From positions 1,488,001-1,552,000 of the forward strand of contig NZ_CP082904.1 in the NCBI RefSeq assembly GCF_023517775.1: DNA of 64,000 bases. The letters run 5' to 3'. Position 1 is the first letter of the stretch, and each line of letters starts with the position of its first letter. The notes under the pieces are model-generated. The model was given only the letters and a program-made list of their open reading frames with translations. It was not told the origin of the DNA and did no database searches. Shown piece by piece: positions 19,191-29,436 of this stretch. The position numbers were made by a program, and so were the translations under genes. The stretch is from Mixta hanseatica (GTDB lineage: Bacteria > Pseudomonadota > Gammaproteobacteria > Enterobacterales > Enterobacteriaceae).

Positions 19191-20371
19191 TCGACAGCAG
19201 CAAAATCCTGCGGCGCCTGATCCCGCGTAACCGCGTTCTGCTCCTGCTGACAGCGCTGTTGGTCGCGGCGCTGTTTATCTTACCTTTTGCCAGCTTTGCG
19301 CCTAACCGACTGGTATCCGGCCAGCCGGTGATGCTGAGCGAACTGTTGCAGGGCGCTGGCTGGCTGATCCTGCTTATCCTGCCGTTACTGCTGCTGCTGG
19401 TGTGGCAGCCCATTAATCGTCCGACGCTGATCCTGACGCTGGCGTTAAGCGAGATCCTGCTTACCCTGCTGGTGGCGCTCGGCGGTCATGCGGCGCAAAT
19501 GCTGGCCGGGCAGGGCAGCGCGCTGGCGCGCACCGGTTTCGGCAGCGGGCTGTGGGCGGCTGGCGCGCTGTGCCTGCTGATTGCCGCAGACAGCGTAATG
19601 CGCCTGACGCGCAGCGCGCCGTGGCGGCTGCTGCTGAACGCGCAGGTCTGGCTGCCGCTATTGGCGCTGCTGCTCGGCGGGCAGCTCGATCAGCTGGCGC
19701 TGCTGAAAGAGTACGCCAACCGCCAGGAGGTGTTTGACCAGGCGCTGTCGCGGCATCTGCTGCTGCTGGTCGCGACGCTGCTGCCAGCGCTGCTGCTGGG
19801 CGTACCGCTGGGCCTGCTCTGCTATCGTCGCGCACGCTGGCAAAGCGTGATTTTTTCCGTGCTGAACATTATCCAGACCGTACCCTCAGTGGCGCTGTTC
19901 GGCCTGCTGATCGCGCCGCTGGCGGGGCTGGCCGCGCGCTTTCCCTGGCTGGGGCGGATCGGCGTCAGCGGTATCGGTCTGGCTCCGGCGCTGATTGCGC
20001 TGGTGCTCTATGCGCTGCTGCCGCTGGTGCGCAGCGTGGTGGCGGGCCTGCAACAGGTACCGGACGGCGTGCGGGAAAGCGCCTGCGGTATGGGCATGTC
20101 GCGCGGACAAATTTTTTGGCAGGTGGAGATGCCGCTGGCGCTGCCGGTGCTGCTCAGCGGCCTGCGTGTGGTAACAATCCAGACGGTAGGCATGGCGGTT
20201 ATTGCCGCGCTGATTGGCGCAGGCGGCTTTGGCGCTATTATCTTTCAGGGGCTGCTCAGCAGCGCGCTGGAACTGGTACTGTTAGGCGTCATTCCGGTGA
20301 TCGCGCTGGCGGTGCTGGTGGATACGCTGTTTAAAATCGCGATCTCGCTGCTGCAAAGGAACGCCTTATGA
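19163..20371 (+). CDS. yehY: Osmolyte ABC transporter permease
   Basis: An inner-membrane permease of the osmF operon, 402 residues. It overlaps the end of osmF by 28 bases, starting at an ATG preceded by AAGGTGG. The N-terminal half has about four extra helices. The C-terminal half is a BPD permease domain with [22 protein letters not shown] and the EAA-type loop [35 protein letters not shown], which contacts the ATPase. It matches E. coli YehY and should form a heteromeric channel with YehW. Confidence 0.94.
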   Translation: MAATAKTAVIDSSKILRRLIPRNRVLLLLTALLVAALFILPFASFAPNRLVSGQPVMLSELLQGAGWLILLILPLLLLLVWQPINRPTLILTLALSEILLTLLVALGGHAAQMLAGQGSALARTGFGSGLWAAGALCLLIAADSVMRLTRSAPWRLLLNAQVWLPLLALLLGGQLDQLALLKEYANRQEVFDQALSRHLLLLVATLLPALLLGVPLGLLCYRRARWQSVIFSVLNIIQTVPSVALFGLLIAPLAGLAARFPWLGRIGVSGIGLAPALIALVLYALLPLVRSVVAGLQQVPDGVRESACGMGMSRGQIFWQVEMPLALPVLLSGLRVVTIQTVGMAVIAALIGAGGFGAIIFQGLLSSALELVLLGVIPVIALAVLVDTLFKIAISLLQRNAL

Positions 20372-21303
20372 TTCAGTTTAATCAGGTCAGTAAATATTTT
20401 GCCGGTAAGGCGGCGGTTGACAACATCAATCTGCATATCGCCGCCGGTGAGTTCACCGTGCTGATTGGTACCTCCGGTTCGGGTAAATCCACCACGCTGA
20501 AGATGATTAACCGGCTAATCGAGCATGACGAGGGCACGATTCAGTTTGCCGGCGAGGAGATCCGCAGCTTCAATCCGCAGGCGCTGCGGCGGCGGATGGG
20601 CTATGCCATTCAGTCGATTGGACTGTTTCCGCATTGGACGGTGGAAAAAAATATCACCACCGTGCCGGGGCTGCTGAAGTGGCCGCAGGCGCAAAAGCAG
20701 GCACGGGTCAGTGAGCTGTTAGCGTTGCTTAACCTGGAGGATAATTTGCGGCAGCGTTATCCGCATCAGCTTTCCGGCGGACAGCAGCAGCGGGTAGGCG
20801 TGGCGCGTGCGCTGGCGGCCGATCCGGAAGTGCTGTTAATGGATGAGCCGTTCGGCGCGCTCGATCCGGTCACGCGCGGCGCGCTGCAGCAGGAGATGCT
20901 GCGCATTCATCGCCTTTCCGGGCGCACCATTGTACTGGTAACCCATGATATTGATGAAGCGCTGGCGCTGGCGGATAACATTGTGCTGATGGACAACGGG
21001 CGCATCGTCCAGCAGGGCAGGCCGGTCGAACTGTTGACTCGTCCCGCCAACGATTTTGTGCGTGACTTTTTTGGCCGCAGCGAGCTGGGCGTGCGCCTGC
21101 TCTCGCTGGGCAACGCGGGCGGCGCGGCCCGGCGCGGCGAATGGCTGGAAGCGGCGCCGGTCGCGGCCGAGATGTCGCTACGCGAAGCGCTTTCCCTGTT
21201 TATCGCCCGACAAACCGATAAGCTGCCGGTGATTGATGCGCAGGGCGTGCCGCTGGGCGTGCTGCATTTCAGCGATCTGCTGCGTCAGCGGGAGGGGGCA
21301 TGA
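20368..21303 (+). CDS. yehX: Osmolyte ABC transporter ATPase
   Basis: The ATP-hydrolysing subunit (311 aa). The Walker A motif is GTSGSGKST near residue 35. The Q-loop ([15 protein letters not shown]), signature [16 protein letters not shown], Walker [14 protein letters not shown] and H-loop THDIDEA are all present. The C-terminal 80 residues look like a partial CBS-type region, as in OpuA/ProV ATPases that sense ionic strength. The start overlaps the yehY stop by 4 bases and the stop overlaps yehW by 4 bases, typical of coupled translation. Confidence 0.95.
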   Translation: MIQFNQVSKYFAGKAAVDNINLHIAAGEFTVLIGTSGSGKSTTLKMINRLIEHDEGTIQFAGEEIRSFNPQALRRRMGYAIQSIGLFPHWTVEKNITTVPGLLKWPQAQKQARVSELLALLNLEDNLRQRYPHQLSGGQQQRVGVARALAADPEVLLMDEPFGALDPVTRGALQQEMLRIHRLSGRTIVLVTHDIDEALALADNIVLMDNGRIVQQGRPVELLTRPANDFVRDFFGRSELGVRLLSLGNAGGAARRGEWLEAAPVAAEMSLREALSLFIARQTDKLPVIDAQGVPLGVLHFSDLLRQREGA

Positions 21304-22034
21304 AACGGCTAATGCGCGATCCGCTGCTGTGGCTGATGGCGCTATTTATCGCGCTGCTGCTGCTGATGCCCTGGAGCGGGCCGCTGTTTGCCCGCTGGTT
21401 CCCGCAGCTGGATCGCCCGGTCTATCAGCAGGAGAGTTTTTTCCAGTTGGCGCTGGCGCATCTGCGTCTGGTGACGTTTTCCAGCCTGGCCGCAGCGCTG
21501 ATAGGTCTTGGTGCGGGCATCGCAGTGACGCGCCCCGCCGGGCGCGAGTTTCGTCCGCTGGTGGAAACGCTGGCCGCCGCCGGGCAAACCTTTCCGCCGG
21601 TAGCGGTGCTGGCGGTGGCGGTGCCGGTCATCGGTTTTGGCGAGCAGCCGGCGATTATTGCACTGATGCTGTACGGCATTTTGCCGGTGCTGCAGGGCAC
21701 GCTGGCCGGGATCGAATCGGTGCCCGCCAGCGTCAAAGAAGTGGCGAAGGGCGCGGGCATGAGCGGCTGGCAGAGTTTAACGCGCGTTGAGCTGCCGCTG
21801 GCCGCGCCGGTAATTATCGCCGGGGTACGCACGTCGGTAATTATTAATATCGGCACCGCAGCGATAGCTTCTACGGTAGGGGCGAAAAGTCTGGGATCGC
21901 CGATTATTATCGGTCTGAGCGGGTTTAATACGGCGTATGTGATTCAGGGAGCGGTGCTGGTGGCGCTACTGGCACTGGTGGTGGACCGGCTGTTTGAGCG
22001 CCTGCAGCGCTGTTTTAGCGGGAATGTAAAATAA
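21300..22034 (+). CDS. yehW: Osmolyte ABC transporter permease
   Basis: The second permease (244 aa), about six helices, with a BPD permease domain. The EAA loop reads [35 protein letters not shown]. It closes the osmF-yehY-yehX-yehW operon, the same order as in E. coli. Its last 20 bases overlap the end of the convergent yohO. Confidence 0.94.
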   Translation: MKRLMRDPLLWLMALFIALLLLMPWSGPLFARWFPQLDRPVYQQESFFQLALAHLRLVTFSSLAAALIGLGAGIAVTRPAGREFRPLVETLAAAGQTFPPVAVLAVAVPVIGFGEQPAIIALMLYGILPVLQGTLAGIESVPASVKEVAKGAGMSGWQSLTRVELPLAAPVIIAGVRTSVIINIGTAAIASTVGAKSLGSPIIIGLSGFNTAYVIQGAVLVALLALVVDRLFERLQRCFSGNVK

Positions 22035-22122
22035 TGGTATAGCCCACCAGCATCAGACCGCCGGTGCCGCCGACCGCCATAATGAAAAACAGAGTGCCAA
22101 CCAAAAATTTTTGCCAGTTCAT
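22015..22122 (-). CDS. yohO: Small membrane protein YohO
   Basis: A 35-residue single-helix membrane protein beginning [22 protein letters not shown]. It matches E. coli YohO in length and in the core pattern (MAxGGxGGxMLxGYTxIL), and it sits in the same place between yehW and mlrA. Its function is unknown. The open frame runs upstream to 22254, but the ATG at 22122, behind a CAGGCAG stretch, gives the conserved protein. The final 20 bases overlap the yehW 3' end. Confidence 0.88.
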   Translation of the reverse strand: MNWQKFLVGTLFFIMAVGGTGGLMLVGYTIILHSR

Positions 22123-22149
22123 AATACTGCCTGTAACGATAACACAAGA

Positions 22150-22174
22150 GAGCGGATCATAACCCGATCCGCTC
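22150..22174 (-). terminator. Hairpin between mlrA and yohO
   Basis: A perfect 9-bp stem (GAGCGGATC with GATCCGCTC) and 7-base loop lies 28 bp past the mlrA stop. On the minus strand it is followed only by TCTTGTG, so it may end part of the mlrA transcripts and let the rest continue into yohO. Confidence 0.5.
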
Positions 22175-22201
22175 CTGGCGACTAGGCAATTTGCGCTCTT
22201 T

Positions 22202-22936
22202 TTAACTCGGTCCGTGCAGGCTGATTGAGAAGCCCTGCTCATGCCAGTGAGCAAACTGCTCCATTTGCCGGCGGGTCAGTTTCTTACCGGTCCAGACAAA
22301 TATTTTCTGGCCTGGAAACAGCTCTGGCCTCGGATGATCCAGCGGCTCCGCCAGCACATCGACACGCCAGCCCTGCTGACAAAGACGCCAGGCTTCCAGC
22401 CAGATGCGGGTGCGATCTTCCACTCCCCAACCAATCAGCAGCGCATCTTTGCCCGCTTTTTTACGCGAGCCGGTCAGACAAAAGGCGACGTAATCGATCA
22501 GGGCGCCGTCCAGCAGACTGCACATTGCTTTTGCGGTATTTTGATCAAGGCCCAGCCGCTGGCGAACCGGCACAAAAACGTGATCGATAAGCGCATCGAC
22601 GGGGTTCTCGCGGCCGAGGTTAGCGATTTTCGCCCGCAGTTTTGCCGGCCGTACGTGCCGCAGCACGGACATCACCTCTTCCTGTAACGCAACCCAGCCA
22701 TCGTGGGTATCTACGTTATCGCCTTCCAGCAGAGCTTTCACTTTGCCCACCGGCACACCGCTCTCTATCCAGCGCTTAATCTCTTCGATACGCTGAACAT
22801 CTTCGTCATCAAACTGTCGGTGCCCGCCTTCGGTGCGCTGTGGCTTAAGCAGCCCATAGCGACGCTGCCATGCGCGTAACGTTACAGGGTTAATACCACA
22901 GCGTTCGGCGACATCGCCGATGCTGTACAGGGCCAT
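22202..22936 (-). CDS. mlrA: MerR-family regulator MlrA
   Basis: A 244-residue DNA-binding activator. In E. coli MlrA works with RpoS and c-di-GMP enzymes to switch on csgD, and so curli and cellulose. The N-terminal MerR winged helix is nearly the same as in E. coli: [39 protein letters not shown], given here only in outline, followed by [16 protein letters not shown]. The C-terminal part ([20 protein letters not shown], then [13 protein letters not shown]) is the cobalamin-binding-like domain. The ATG at 22936 fits the family start; the frame is open from 22966. Confidence 0.93.
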   Translation of the reverse strand: MALYSIGDVAERCGINPVTLRAWQRRYGLLKPQRTEGGHRQFDDEDVQRIEEIKRWIESGVPVGKVKALLEGDNVDTHDGWVALQEEVMSVLRHVRPAKLRAKIANLGRENPVDALIDHVFVPVRQRLGLDQNTAKAMCSLLDGALIDYVAFCLTGSRKKAGKDALLIGWGVEDRTRIWLEAWRLCQQGWRVDVLAEPLDHPRPELFPGQKIFVWTGKKLTRRQMEQFAHWHEQGFSISLHGPS

Positions 22937-23124
22937 TGACTGCCTCAACTTGCATTTAAGATACATTATCTGCGTTAACCTTAGCGGAGCTGAGTTAACT
23001 TGTACATGATTTTTTTAGTTGTACAACTTGATCCAGGCCGCAAAGCCGGTAAATCTCAGAGGTCCGTGTGCTGTTTGTGATCCTTTTGCGCCGCAGGCGC
23101 AGAGTATTTACTCATGGAGCAATA

Positions 23125-23643
23125 ATGATTGAATATCAGGCTGTTAATCGGCAACAGGCGCTGAGCGAGCTGGAAGCGCTGACCGACGTGCTACAGGGCT
23201 GCGTCAGCGCAGGCGCCAGCGTAGGATTTATCGATCCTGGCGATCGACAAATAATGAGAAATTTCTGGCAGGATACTTTTGATGGCCTGGAGCGTGGCGA
23301 TCGGGTGCTGCTGGTGGCGCGGCAGGAACAGCGCATTGTCGCTACGGTGATGGTGCTATGGAATATGATGCCCAACGGGCGGCATCGTGCTGAAATCAGC
23401 AAGCTGCTGGTGCATCCCGCGGCGCGGCGGCAGGGCATTGCGCGTCAGCTGATGGCGCTGGCCGAGCAGCGGGTTAAGCAGGAGGGGCGCAGTTTAATGG
23501 TGCTGGATACCCGCAGCGGCGATATCGCCAGCCTGCTTTATCTGTCGCTGGGCTGGGAAATCGCCGGAGCCATCCCTTATTACGCCCAGTCCACGGAAGG
23601 AGTGATGGATGCCACCACGGTGATGTATAAGCGGCTGGCCTGA
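23125..23643 (+). CDS. GNAT-family N-acetyltransferase
   Basis: A 172-residue acetyl-CoA-dependent acetyltransferase. The acetyl-CoA motif reads ISKLLVHPAARRQGIARQLM, with the R-Q-G-I-A pyrophosphate loop. A later beta-strand and helix (LMVLDTRSGDIASLLYLSLGWEIAGAIP) fit the fold. The ATG at 23125 has a GGAG site 5 bases upstream; the frame is open from 23068. The substrate is unknown. It lies where the mlrA end of one conserved block meets the dinG end of another. Confidence 0.85.
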   Translation: MIEYQAVNRQQALSELEALTDVLQGCVSAGASVGFIDPGDRQIMRNFWQDTFDGLERGDRVLLVARQEQRIVATVMVLWNMMPNGRHRAEISKLLVHPAARRQGIARQLMALAEQRVKQEGRSLMVLDTRSGDIASLLYLSLGWEIAGAIPYYAQSTEGVMDATTVMYKRLA

Positions 23644-23745
23644 GGCTGGCCGTACGCCACAGCAGGTTACGCCCAGCGCTGCGGGCGCAGCCTGCCGGAA
23701 ACGCGGTTCCAAATTTGCCGATAAGCGGCTGACGTCAGCTTCATA

Positions 23746-23761
23746 CTGTGTAAAAATACAG
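23746..23761 (+). promoter_or_regulatory. LexA (SOS) box of dinG-ybiB
   Basis: CTGT, eight AT-rich bases, then ACAG, flanked by TA and GTT. This is a consensus SOS box, 25 bp before the dinG ATG. dinG is a known LexA target in E. coli. Confidence 0.92.
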
Positions 23762-23786
23762 GTTATCAACGCAGGAAGAGAGCAAG

Positions 23787-25955
23787 ATGGCATTAACCGC
23801 AGCGTTAAAAGCGCAGATTGGCGAATGGTATAAAGCGCTGCAGCAGCAGGTTCCCGATTTTATTCCACGCGCGCCGCAGCGGCAGATGATTGCCGAAGTG
23901 GCGAAAACCCTGGCCGGTGACGACGGACGTCATCTGGCGATAGAAGCGCCGACCGGCGTGGGTAAAACCCTTTCCTATCTTATTCCCGGCATTGCCGTTG
24001 GCCGTGCCGAAGAGAAACCGCTGATCATCAGCACCGCAAACGTCGCGCTACAGGATCAGATCTTCAGTAAGGATCTGCCGCTGCTACAAAAAATTATTCC
24101 CGAGCTGAAATTTACCGCCGCCTTTGGGCGCGGGCGCTATGTCTGCCCGCGTAACCTGAATGCGCTGGCGACCGACAGCGAAAAGCAGGGCGATCTGCTG
24201 TTGTTTCTTGATGACAATCTGGTAGCGAACAAAGATGAGCGCAAGCTCTGCACGAAGCTGGAGAAAGCGCTGGATCGACATCAGTGGGACGGCCTGCGCG
24301 ATCATTGTGAAGAGGCGATCGACGATACGTTATGGCAACGCTTAAGCACCGATAAGGCCAACTGTCTGGCGCGAAACTGCCATTGGTATCGCGAATGTCC
24401 CTTTTTTGTCGCCCGGCGAGAGATCGAGCAGGCGGACGTGGTAGTGGCTAACCATGCGCTGGTGATGGCGGCGCTGGAAAGCGAATCGGTGCTGCCGCCG
24501 GCGAAGCATCTGCTGCTGGTATTAGATGAAGGCCATCATTTGCCAGAGGTGGCGCGCGATGCATTGGAAACCAGCGCCGATATTACCGTTGGCTGGACCA
24601 GCCTGCAGCTCGATCTGTTTGTACGCCTGGTGGAAACCTGTATGGCGCAGTTTCGGCCGAAATCGCCGCCGCCGCTGGCCAATCCCGAACGGCTAAAAGC
24701 GCACTGCGATGAATGGCGTGAACATCTGGCCAGCCTGACGCGCATCCTGGCGCTATGGCTGCCGCCGGAGCCGCAGGAAGGCGAGTACCGTTTTGAGATG
24801 GGCCAGCTGCCGGAAGAGATGCAAACCCTGTGCGCGCGTCTCTTTAAGCTGAGCGATGGATTACGCGGACTGGCGGAAGGGTTGTTGAACGATCTCAGCG
24901 AAAAAAGCGGGCAGTACGATGTGGTGCGTCTGCATCGCACTATGCTGCAGATGAACCGCGCTTTCGGCTGGTTTGAAGGCATCAGCAAGCTATGGCGGCT
25001 GGCGGCGATGGAGCAGGCCTCCGGCGCGCCGGTGTCGAAATGGGTCAGCCGCGAGCTGCGTGAAGGCCAGCCGCATCTGTTTTTCCACTGCGCCGGCATT
25101 CGCGTAAGCGAACAGCTGGAAAAGCTGCTGTGGCGCAAAGTGCCGCACGTGGTGCTGACTTCGGCGACTCTGCAGTCGCTGAACAGCTTTAACCGTCTGC
25201 AGGAGCTTTCCGGCCTCAGCGAAAAGGTCGGCGATCGCTTTGTGGCGCTCGGCTCGCCGTTTAATCACGTTGAGCAGGGCAAACTGATCATTCCGCAGAT
25301 GCGCTATGAGCCGCTGATGGCTAATGAAGCGCAGCATATCGCCGAGATGGCCCATTTCTTCCGCCATCAGGTGAAAGCGGGCCAGCACAAAGGGATGCTG
25401 GTGCTGTTTGCCAGCAATCGCGCCATGCAACAGTTTTTAACGCATCTGAGCGATTTGCGGCTGATGCTGCTGGTGCAGGGCGATCAGCCGCGTTACCGGC
25501 TGGTGGAGCTGCACCGCAAGCGGGTAGAGCAGGGCGAGGCGAGCGTGCTGGTGGGGCTGCAATCTTTTGCCGAAGGGCTGGATTTAAAAGGCGAGCTGCT
25601 TTCTCAGGTACATATTCATAAAATTGCTTTTCCACCGGTGGACAGTCCGGTAATTTTGACCGAAGGGGAGTGGCTGAAGAGCCTGAAGCGCTACCCGTTT
25701 GAGGTGCAAAGTCTGCCCAGCGCCTCATTTAGCCTGATCCAGCAGGTGGGACGATTGATCCGCAGCCATCAGTGCTTTGGAGAAATTGTGATTTACGATC
25801 GGCGGTTGATCACCAAAGCATACGGTGCGCGCCTGTTAAAAGCCCTGCCGGTTTTTCCCATAGAGCAGCCGCCGATGCCCGAAGGGGCGATAGCGCCGGT
25901 GAGCAGCAGCAAGCCCGCTCCGGCGGCGCGGCGTCGAAAAAAGGAAAAGCGTTAA
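23787..25955 (+). CDS. dinG: ATP-dependent DNA helicase DinG
   Basis: A superfamily 2, XPD-like 5'-3' helicase (722 aa) that unwinds forks, D-loops and R-loops during DNA damage. Walker A is APTGVGKT at residues 54-61, and the DEGH box (family DEAH) is at 247-250. Four cysteines for the iron-sulphur cluster lie at 120, 193, 198 and 204 (YVCPRN, then NCLARNCHWYRECPFF). C-terminal helicase motifs include VVLTSATL and LIQQVGRLIRSHQ. The tail is basic. A LexA box precedes it. The stop codon abuts the ybiB start, so the two form an SOS operon. Confidence 0.97.
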   Translation: MALTAALKAQIGEWYKALQQQVPDFIPRAPQRQMIAEVAKTLAGDDGRHLAIEAPTGVGKTLSYLIPGIAVGRAEEKPLIISTANVALQDQIFSKDLPLLQKIIPELKFTAAFGRGRYVCPRNLNALATDSEKQGDLLLFLDDNLVANKDERKLCTKLEKALDRHQWDGLRDHCEEAIDDTLWQRLSTDKANCLARNCHWYRECPFFVARREIEQADVVVANHALVMAALESESVLPPAKHLLLVLDEGHHLPEVARDALETSADITVGWTSLQLDLFVRLVETCMAQFRPKSPPPLANPERLKAHCDEWREHLASLTRILALWLPPEPQEGEYRFEMGQLPEEMQTLCARLFKLSDGLRGLAEGLLNDLSEKSGQYDVVRLHRTMLQMNRAFGWFEGISKLWRLAAMEQASGAPVSKWVSRELREGQPHLFFHCAGIRVSEQLEKLLWRKVPHVVLTSATLQSLNSFNRLQELSGLSEKVGDRFVALGSPFNHVEQGKLIIPQMRYEPLMANEAQHIAEMAHFFRHQVKAGQHKGMLVLFASNRAMQQFLTHLSDLRLMLLVQGDQPRYRLVELHRKRVEQGEASVLVGLQSFAEGLDLKGELLSQVHIHKIAFPPVDSPVILTEGEWLKSLKRYPFEVQSLPSASFSLIQQVGRLIRSHQCFGEIVIYDRRLITKAYGARLLKALPVFPIEQPPMPEGAIAPVSSSKPAPAARRRKKEKR

Positions 25956-26927
25956 ATGTTGCAGTACAACAAACTGATTAAAGAAGTAGGCCGTGGTAAA
26001 AATCATGCGCGCGATCTGGATGAAGAGACCGCGTATCAGCTCTATCGCGCCATGCTTAATGATGAGGTGCCGGATCTGGAGCTGGGTACGCTGCTGATCG
26101 CGATGCGCATCAAAGGAGAAGGTGAGGCGGAGATGGCTGGCTTCTACCGCGCCGTGCAGGAGCGCGTGCTGCGGCTGACGCCGCCTGCGGGCCAGCCGCT
26201 GCCGATCGTTATTCCCAGCTATAACGGCGCGCGCCGTCAGGGCAATCTGACGCCGCTGCTGGCGTTGCTGCTCTCGCGTCTGGGTTTTCCAGTAGTGGTG
26301 CATGGCGTCAGCGAAGACGCGACGCGCGTCACCAGCGAGACGGTGTTTCAGGCGCTGGGCATTGCGGCGGTTAACGATGCGCAATGTGCTCAGGCGAAGC
26401 TGGATCGGGGCGAACCGGTGTTTATCACCGTAGACCATCTTTGCGCGCCGCTGGCAAAACAGCTGGGGCTGCGCTGGCGCATGGGCGTACGCAACAGCGC
26501 CCATACACTGGCCAAGCTGATCACGCCTTTTGACGAGGCGGCGGCGCTGCGTTTTGCCAGCGTTTCTCACCCTGAATATATTCCGCGCGTCGCCAAATTC
26601 TTCAGCGCGCAGGGCGGCAAAGCGCTGTTGCTGAACGGCACGGAAGGAGAGGTTTACGCCAATCCGCTGCGCTGTCCGGCGATTAACCTGATCGACGGCG
26701 CGGGGGCGCAGCCACAGGAACTGGTGGCGCGTCAGCCGGAGTGCGCCTGCGATCTGCCGGAAAGCAAAGAGGCGACGGTGACCGCCGCCTGGATCCAGCA
26801 GGTGCTGGATAAATCGCGTCCGGTGCCGCCATCGCTGCGGCTGCAGATTGCCTGCTGCTATCTCGCCAGCGGGCGCAGCGCCTCGCTGGAGGAAGGTCTG
26901 GCGGCGCTGGCGGCGGCGGGCTATTAG
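25956..26927 (+). CDS. ybiB: TrpD2-like nucleic-acid-binding protein YbiB
   Basis: A 323-residue protein with the fold of anthranilate phosphoribosyltransferase but without its activity. E. coli YbiB (TrpD2) dimers bind nucleic acid non-specifically and are induced with dinG. Conserved stretches include GRGKNHARDL, VPDLELGTLLIAMRIKGEGEAEM, IPSYNGARRQGNLTPLL and WRMGVRNSAHTLAKL. The start codon directly follows the dinG stop, so translation is probably coupled and LexA controls both. Confidence 0.95.
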   Translation: MLQYNKLIKEVGRGKNHARDLDEETAYQLYRAMLNDEVPDLELGTLLIAMRIKGEGEAEMAGFYRAVQERVLRLTPPAGQPLPIVIPSYNGARRQGNLTPLLALLLSRLGFPVVVHGVSEDATRVTSETVFQALGIAAVNDAQCAQAKLDRGEPVFITVDHLCAPLAKQLGLRWRMGVRNSAHTLAKLITPFDEAAALRFASVSHPEYIPRVAKFFSAQGGKALLLNGTEGEVYANPLRCPAINLIDGAGAQPQELVARQPECACDLPESKEATVTAAWIQQVLDKSRPVPPSLRLQIACCYLASGRSASLEEGLAALAAAGY

Positions 26928-26936
26928 CCTGAGCGT

Positions 26937-28106
26937 TTAGCGGCGATTGATCGGCAGTGGTAAATGGTTCTCAACCAGCCGCTGCCAGAAGGTGACGGCC
27001 GGCTCAATCAACGCATCGTTAAAGTCATAGCTGGCGTTGTGCAGCGCCTGAGAAGGCGTGTCGCCGTCGGCCCCGAGCCAGAAATAGGCGCCGGGGCAGG
27101 CCTCCAGCATGCAGGCGAAATCTTCTGACGCCATGGAGGGGTTCACCTGCCAGCGCACCTGCTGCTCACCAAACTGCTCAATAGCCGCATCGCGCACGCG
27201 TGCGGCGGGCAGAGCATGATTCTGCGTCACCGGATAACCGGGATACCAGCAAATCTTACCCGCCACCCCCAGCGGCTGTGGCAGAGCATCAACAAACGAA
27301 TCGATAAGCCCACGCACTTTCTCTCTGACTTCGCTTTGTAAACAGCGCACCGTGCCGCGTAGCGTTACCGCTTCCGGGATCACGTTAATCGCCTCACCGC
27401 CCTCAATCTGGGTTACGCTGACCACCGAAGAGGCCAGCGGTGATAGTCGACGCGCCGGAATGGTTTGCAGCGCCAGGATCAGCTGCGCCGCCGCCACGAT
27501 GGGATCGGCGCCGCATTCCGGCATGGCGGCGTGACAGCTTTTGCCGGTGAGGGTAATTTCAAACGAGTCGAGAGAGGCCATCATCGCGCCATCGTTAATC
27601 GCCAGCGTGCCCAACGGCAGGCCAGGCCAGTTATGCAGCGCATAAATCGCATCCATCGGAAAGCGCCGGAACAGCCCTTCTTCCACCATCTTGCGTGCGC
27701 CGCCGAGGTTCTCTTCGGCGGGCTGGAAGATAAAATGCACGGTGCCGCTGAAACGACGCGTTTGCGCCAGCCATTTCGCACTGGCCAGCAGGATAGCAGT
27801 ATGCCCATCGTGACCGCAGGCATGCATGGCGCCGGGGCGCTGCGAGCGCCACGGCGCTTCTCCGCGTTCGGTAATTGGTAGGGCATCCATATCGGCACGC
27901 AGACCAATCGTCGGGCCGGGGCCGCATTCCAGCGTGCCGATTACGCCGGTTTTGGCGATTCCGGTCGCCACCTGCAAACCAAAGCTGCGCAGTTGCTCAG
28001 CAACAAAAAGGGCGGTTTGCTGTTCCTGATAGCCCAGCTCTGGCTGAGCGTGCAGCTGGCGGCGCCACTGCACCGCCTCTTCAATTAACGCTGCGGGTAA
28101 TCTCAT
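26937..28106 (-). CDS. M20-family amidohydrolase (hippurate hydrolase-like)
   Basis: A 389-residue metal-dependent hydrolase of the M20D/AbgB-HipO group, which removes acyl groups from amino-acid conjugates. Metal-binding and catalytic motifs are LRADMDALPI, HACGHDGHTA, FQPAEENLGGARKM, the His of ALHNWPGLPLG, and a C-terminal MASEDFACML. The dimerisation domain follows GKSCHAAMP. An in-frame GTG lies at 28118, but the GAGG ribosome site overlaps it, so the ATG at 28106 is preferred. The true substrate is unknown. It converges on ybiB with a 9-bp gap. Confidence 0.88.
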   Translation of the reverse strand: MRLPAALIEEAVQWRRQLHAQPELGYQEQQTALFVAEQLRSFGLQVATGIAKTGVIGTLECGPGPTIGLRADMDALPITERGEAPWRSQRPGAMHACGHDGHTAILLASAKWLAQTRRFSGTVHFIFQPAEENLGGARKMVEEGLFRRFPMDAIYALHNWPGLPLGTLAINDGAMMASLDSFEITLTGKSCHAAMPECGADPIVAAAQLILALQTIPARRLSPLASSVVSVTQIEGGEAINVIPEAVTLRGTVRCLQSEVREKVRGLIDSFVDALPQPLGVAGKICWYPGYPVTQNHALPAARVRDAAIEQFGEQQVRWQVNPSMASEDFACMLEACPGAYFWLGADGDTPSQALHNASYDFNDALIEPAVTFWQRLVENHLPLPINRR

Positions 28107-28207
28107 AGCAATCCTCACTTCAGGCCATGCCGCTTTGCATGGCGGAATAACTTCACTCTAGAAGAGAGAATCGGCGTAGTCTATCGGCGGCGACGGAAAA
28201 CGGATGC

Positions 28208-29292
28208 TTACTTTATTGCTAAATCACGGCGCTGTTCCAGAGTAGCGAAATATTCACGCAGAAATACCTCTTCCGCCGGGTCCAGCCGATCCATACCGGC
28301 GGTATAGCGGTGCCAGTAAGGGTAACGCGGCGCTGGACGGGTCGCTTGTTCAATGCGGCTGCGCTGCGCGTCGCTCAGCGACAAATCAGCCGCGGCCAGG
28401 TTATCGCGCAGGTGCTCCTCATTACGTGCGCCAATAATCAGCGAGGTAATGCCGGGGCGGGTCAGCAGCCACGCCAGGCAAACGCGCGCCGGCGATACGC
28501 CATGCTCTTCACCAACCTGCGCCAGCACCTCAATCACATCATATGCGTGGTCCATATCGTGCACGTAAGGTTCGGGCCAGCCGTTGCCCTGACGGGATGC
28601 CGAACTGGTTTTCTGACCGCGCCGCACCGTACCGGTTAATAAACCTTCGCCCATCGGTCCCCAAATCAGCGTGCCGACGTTTTGATCCAGCGCCAGCGGC
28701 AGCAGCTCAAACTCCGCCTCGCGCGATTCCGGCGTGTAGTAAATCTGCTGGCTGGTCGGTTTGCTCAGCCCCAGCTGCTCGGCTTTACCCAGTGTCTTCA
28801 TCATCTGCCAGCCGCTATAGTTAGAGGTGCCCCAGTAGCGAATCTTGCCGCTTTGCACCAGCGAGTCCAGCGCATAAAGCGTCTCTTCAACCGGGTTACG
28901 CCATCCCAGTTATGGATCTGCAAAATATCGATATGATCGGTTTTCAGGCGGCGCAGGCTGTTTTCACAGGATTTAATCAGGTGATGACGCGTGGCGCCGC
29001 TGTCGTTGGGATCGTCGCTCATCGGGCTACGCGCTTTGGTCATCAGCAGTACTTTTTGTCGCAGCTCGCCGAGCGCTTCGCCCAGTACGCTTTCCGCTTC
29101 GCCTTTCGAGTAGAGATCGGTGGTATCCACGGTATTTACGCCCGCTTCCAGCGCGATCTCCAGAAAGCGCCGCGCCGTTCGCGCATCGACATTGCCCACT
29201 TTTTCGAAGCCGTTGCTGCCGCCGAACGTCAATGTCCCCATGGTTAAGGTGGAAAGATAAAGTCCGGACTGACCCAGCTGACGATATTGCAT
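28208..29292 (-). pseudogene. Aldo/keto reductase, one-base frameshift
   Basis: An NADPH-dependent aldo/keto reductase of about 361 residues, split between two frames. The first frame (from 29292) carries the catalytic set: Asp and Tyr in DTTDLYSKGEAESVLGEAL, Lys in LMTKAR and His in ILQIHNWDG. After DGVT it goes out of frame and ends near 28801. The second frame resumes with an intact C-terminal half (GKIRYWGTSNYSGWQMMK, WLLTRPGITSLIIGARN). Adding one C to the CCC run at about 28893-28895 restores DGVTPVEETLYALD. With only this one defect it may be a recent mutation or a base-call error. Confidence 0.85.
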
Positions 29293-29436
29293 TCTTTTCT
29301 CTCTCTGTTAGTTAAATGCTTTATTAATGAGCCTGGCAAAGTGACGGCGATCACGCAAAAAACAGCAGAGCAACAGGGAAACGTCAGAGCGGCAGGGGAG
29401 GAAGCAGCAGGCCGGGAGCGAGGCCCGGCTGCGGGG

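Noticed and set aside
25836..26570. Minus-strand open frame of 244 codons opposite dinG-ybiB
   Set aside because: It spans two conserved genes and shows no protein family.
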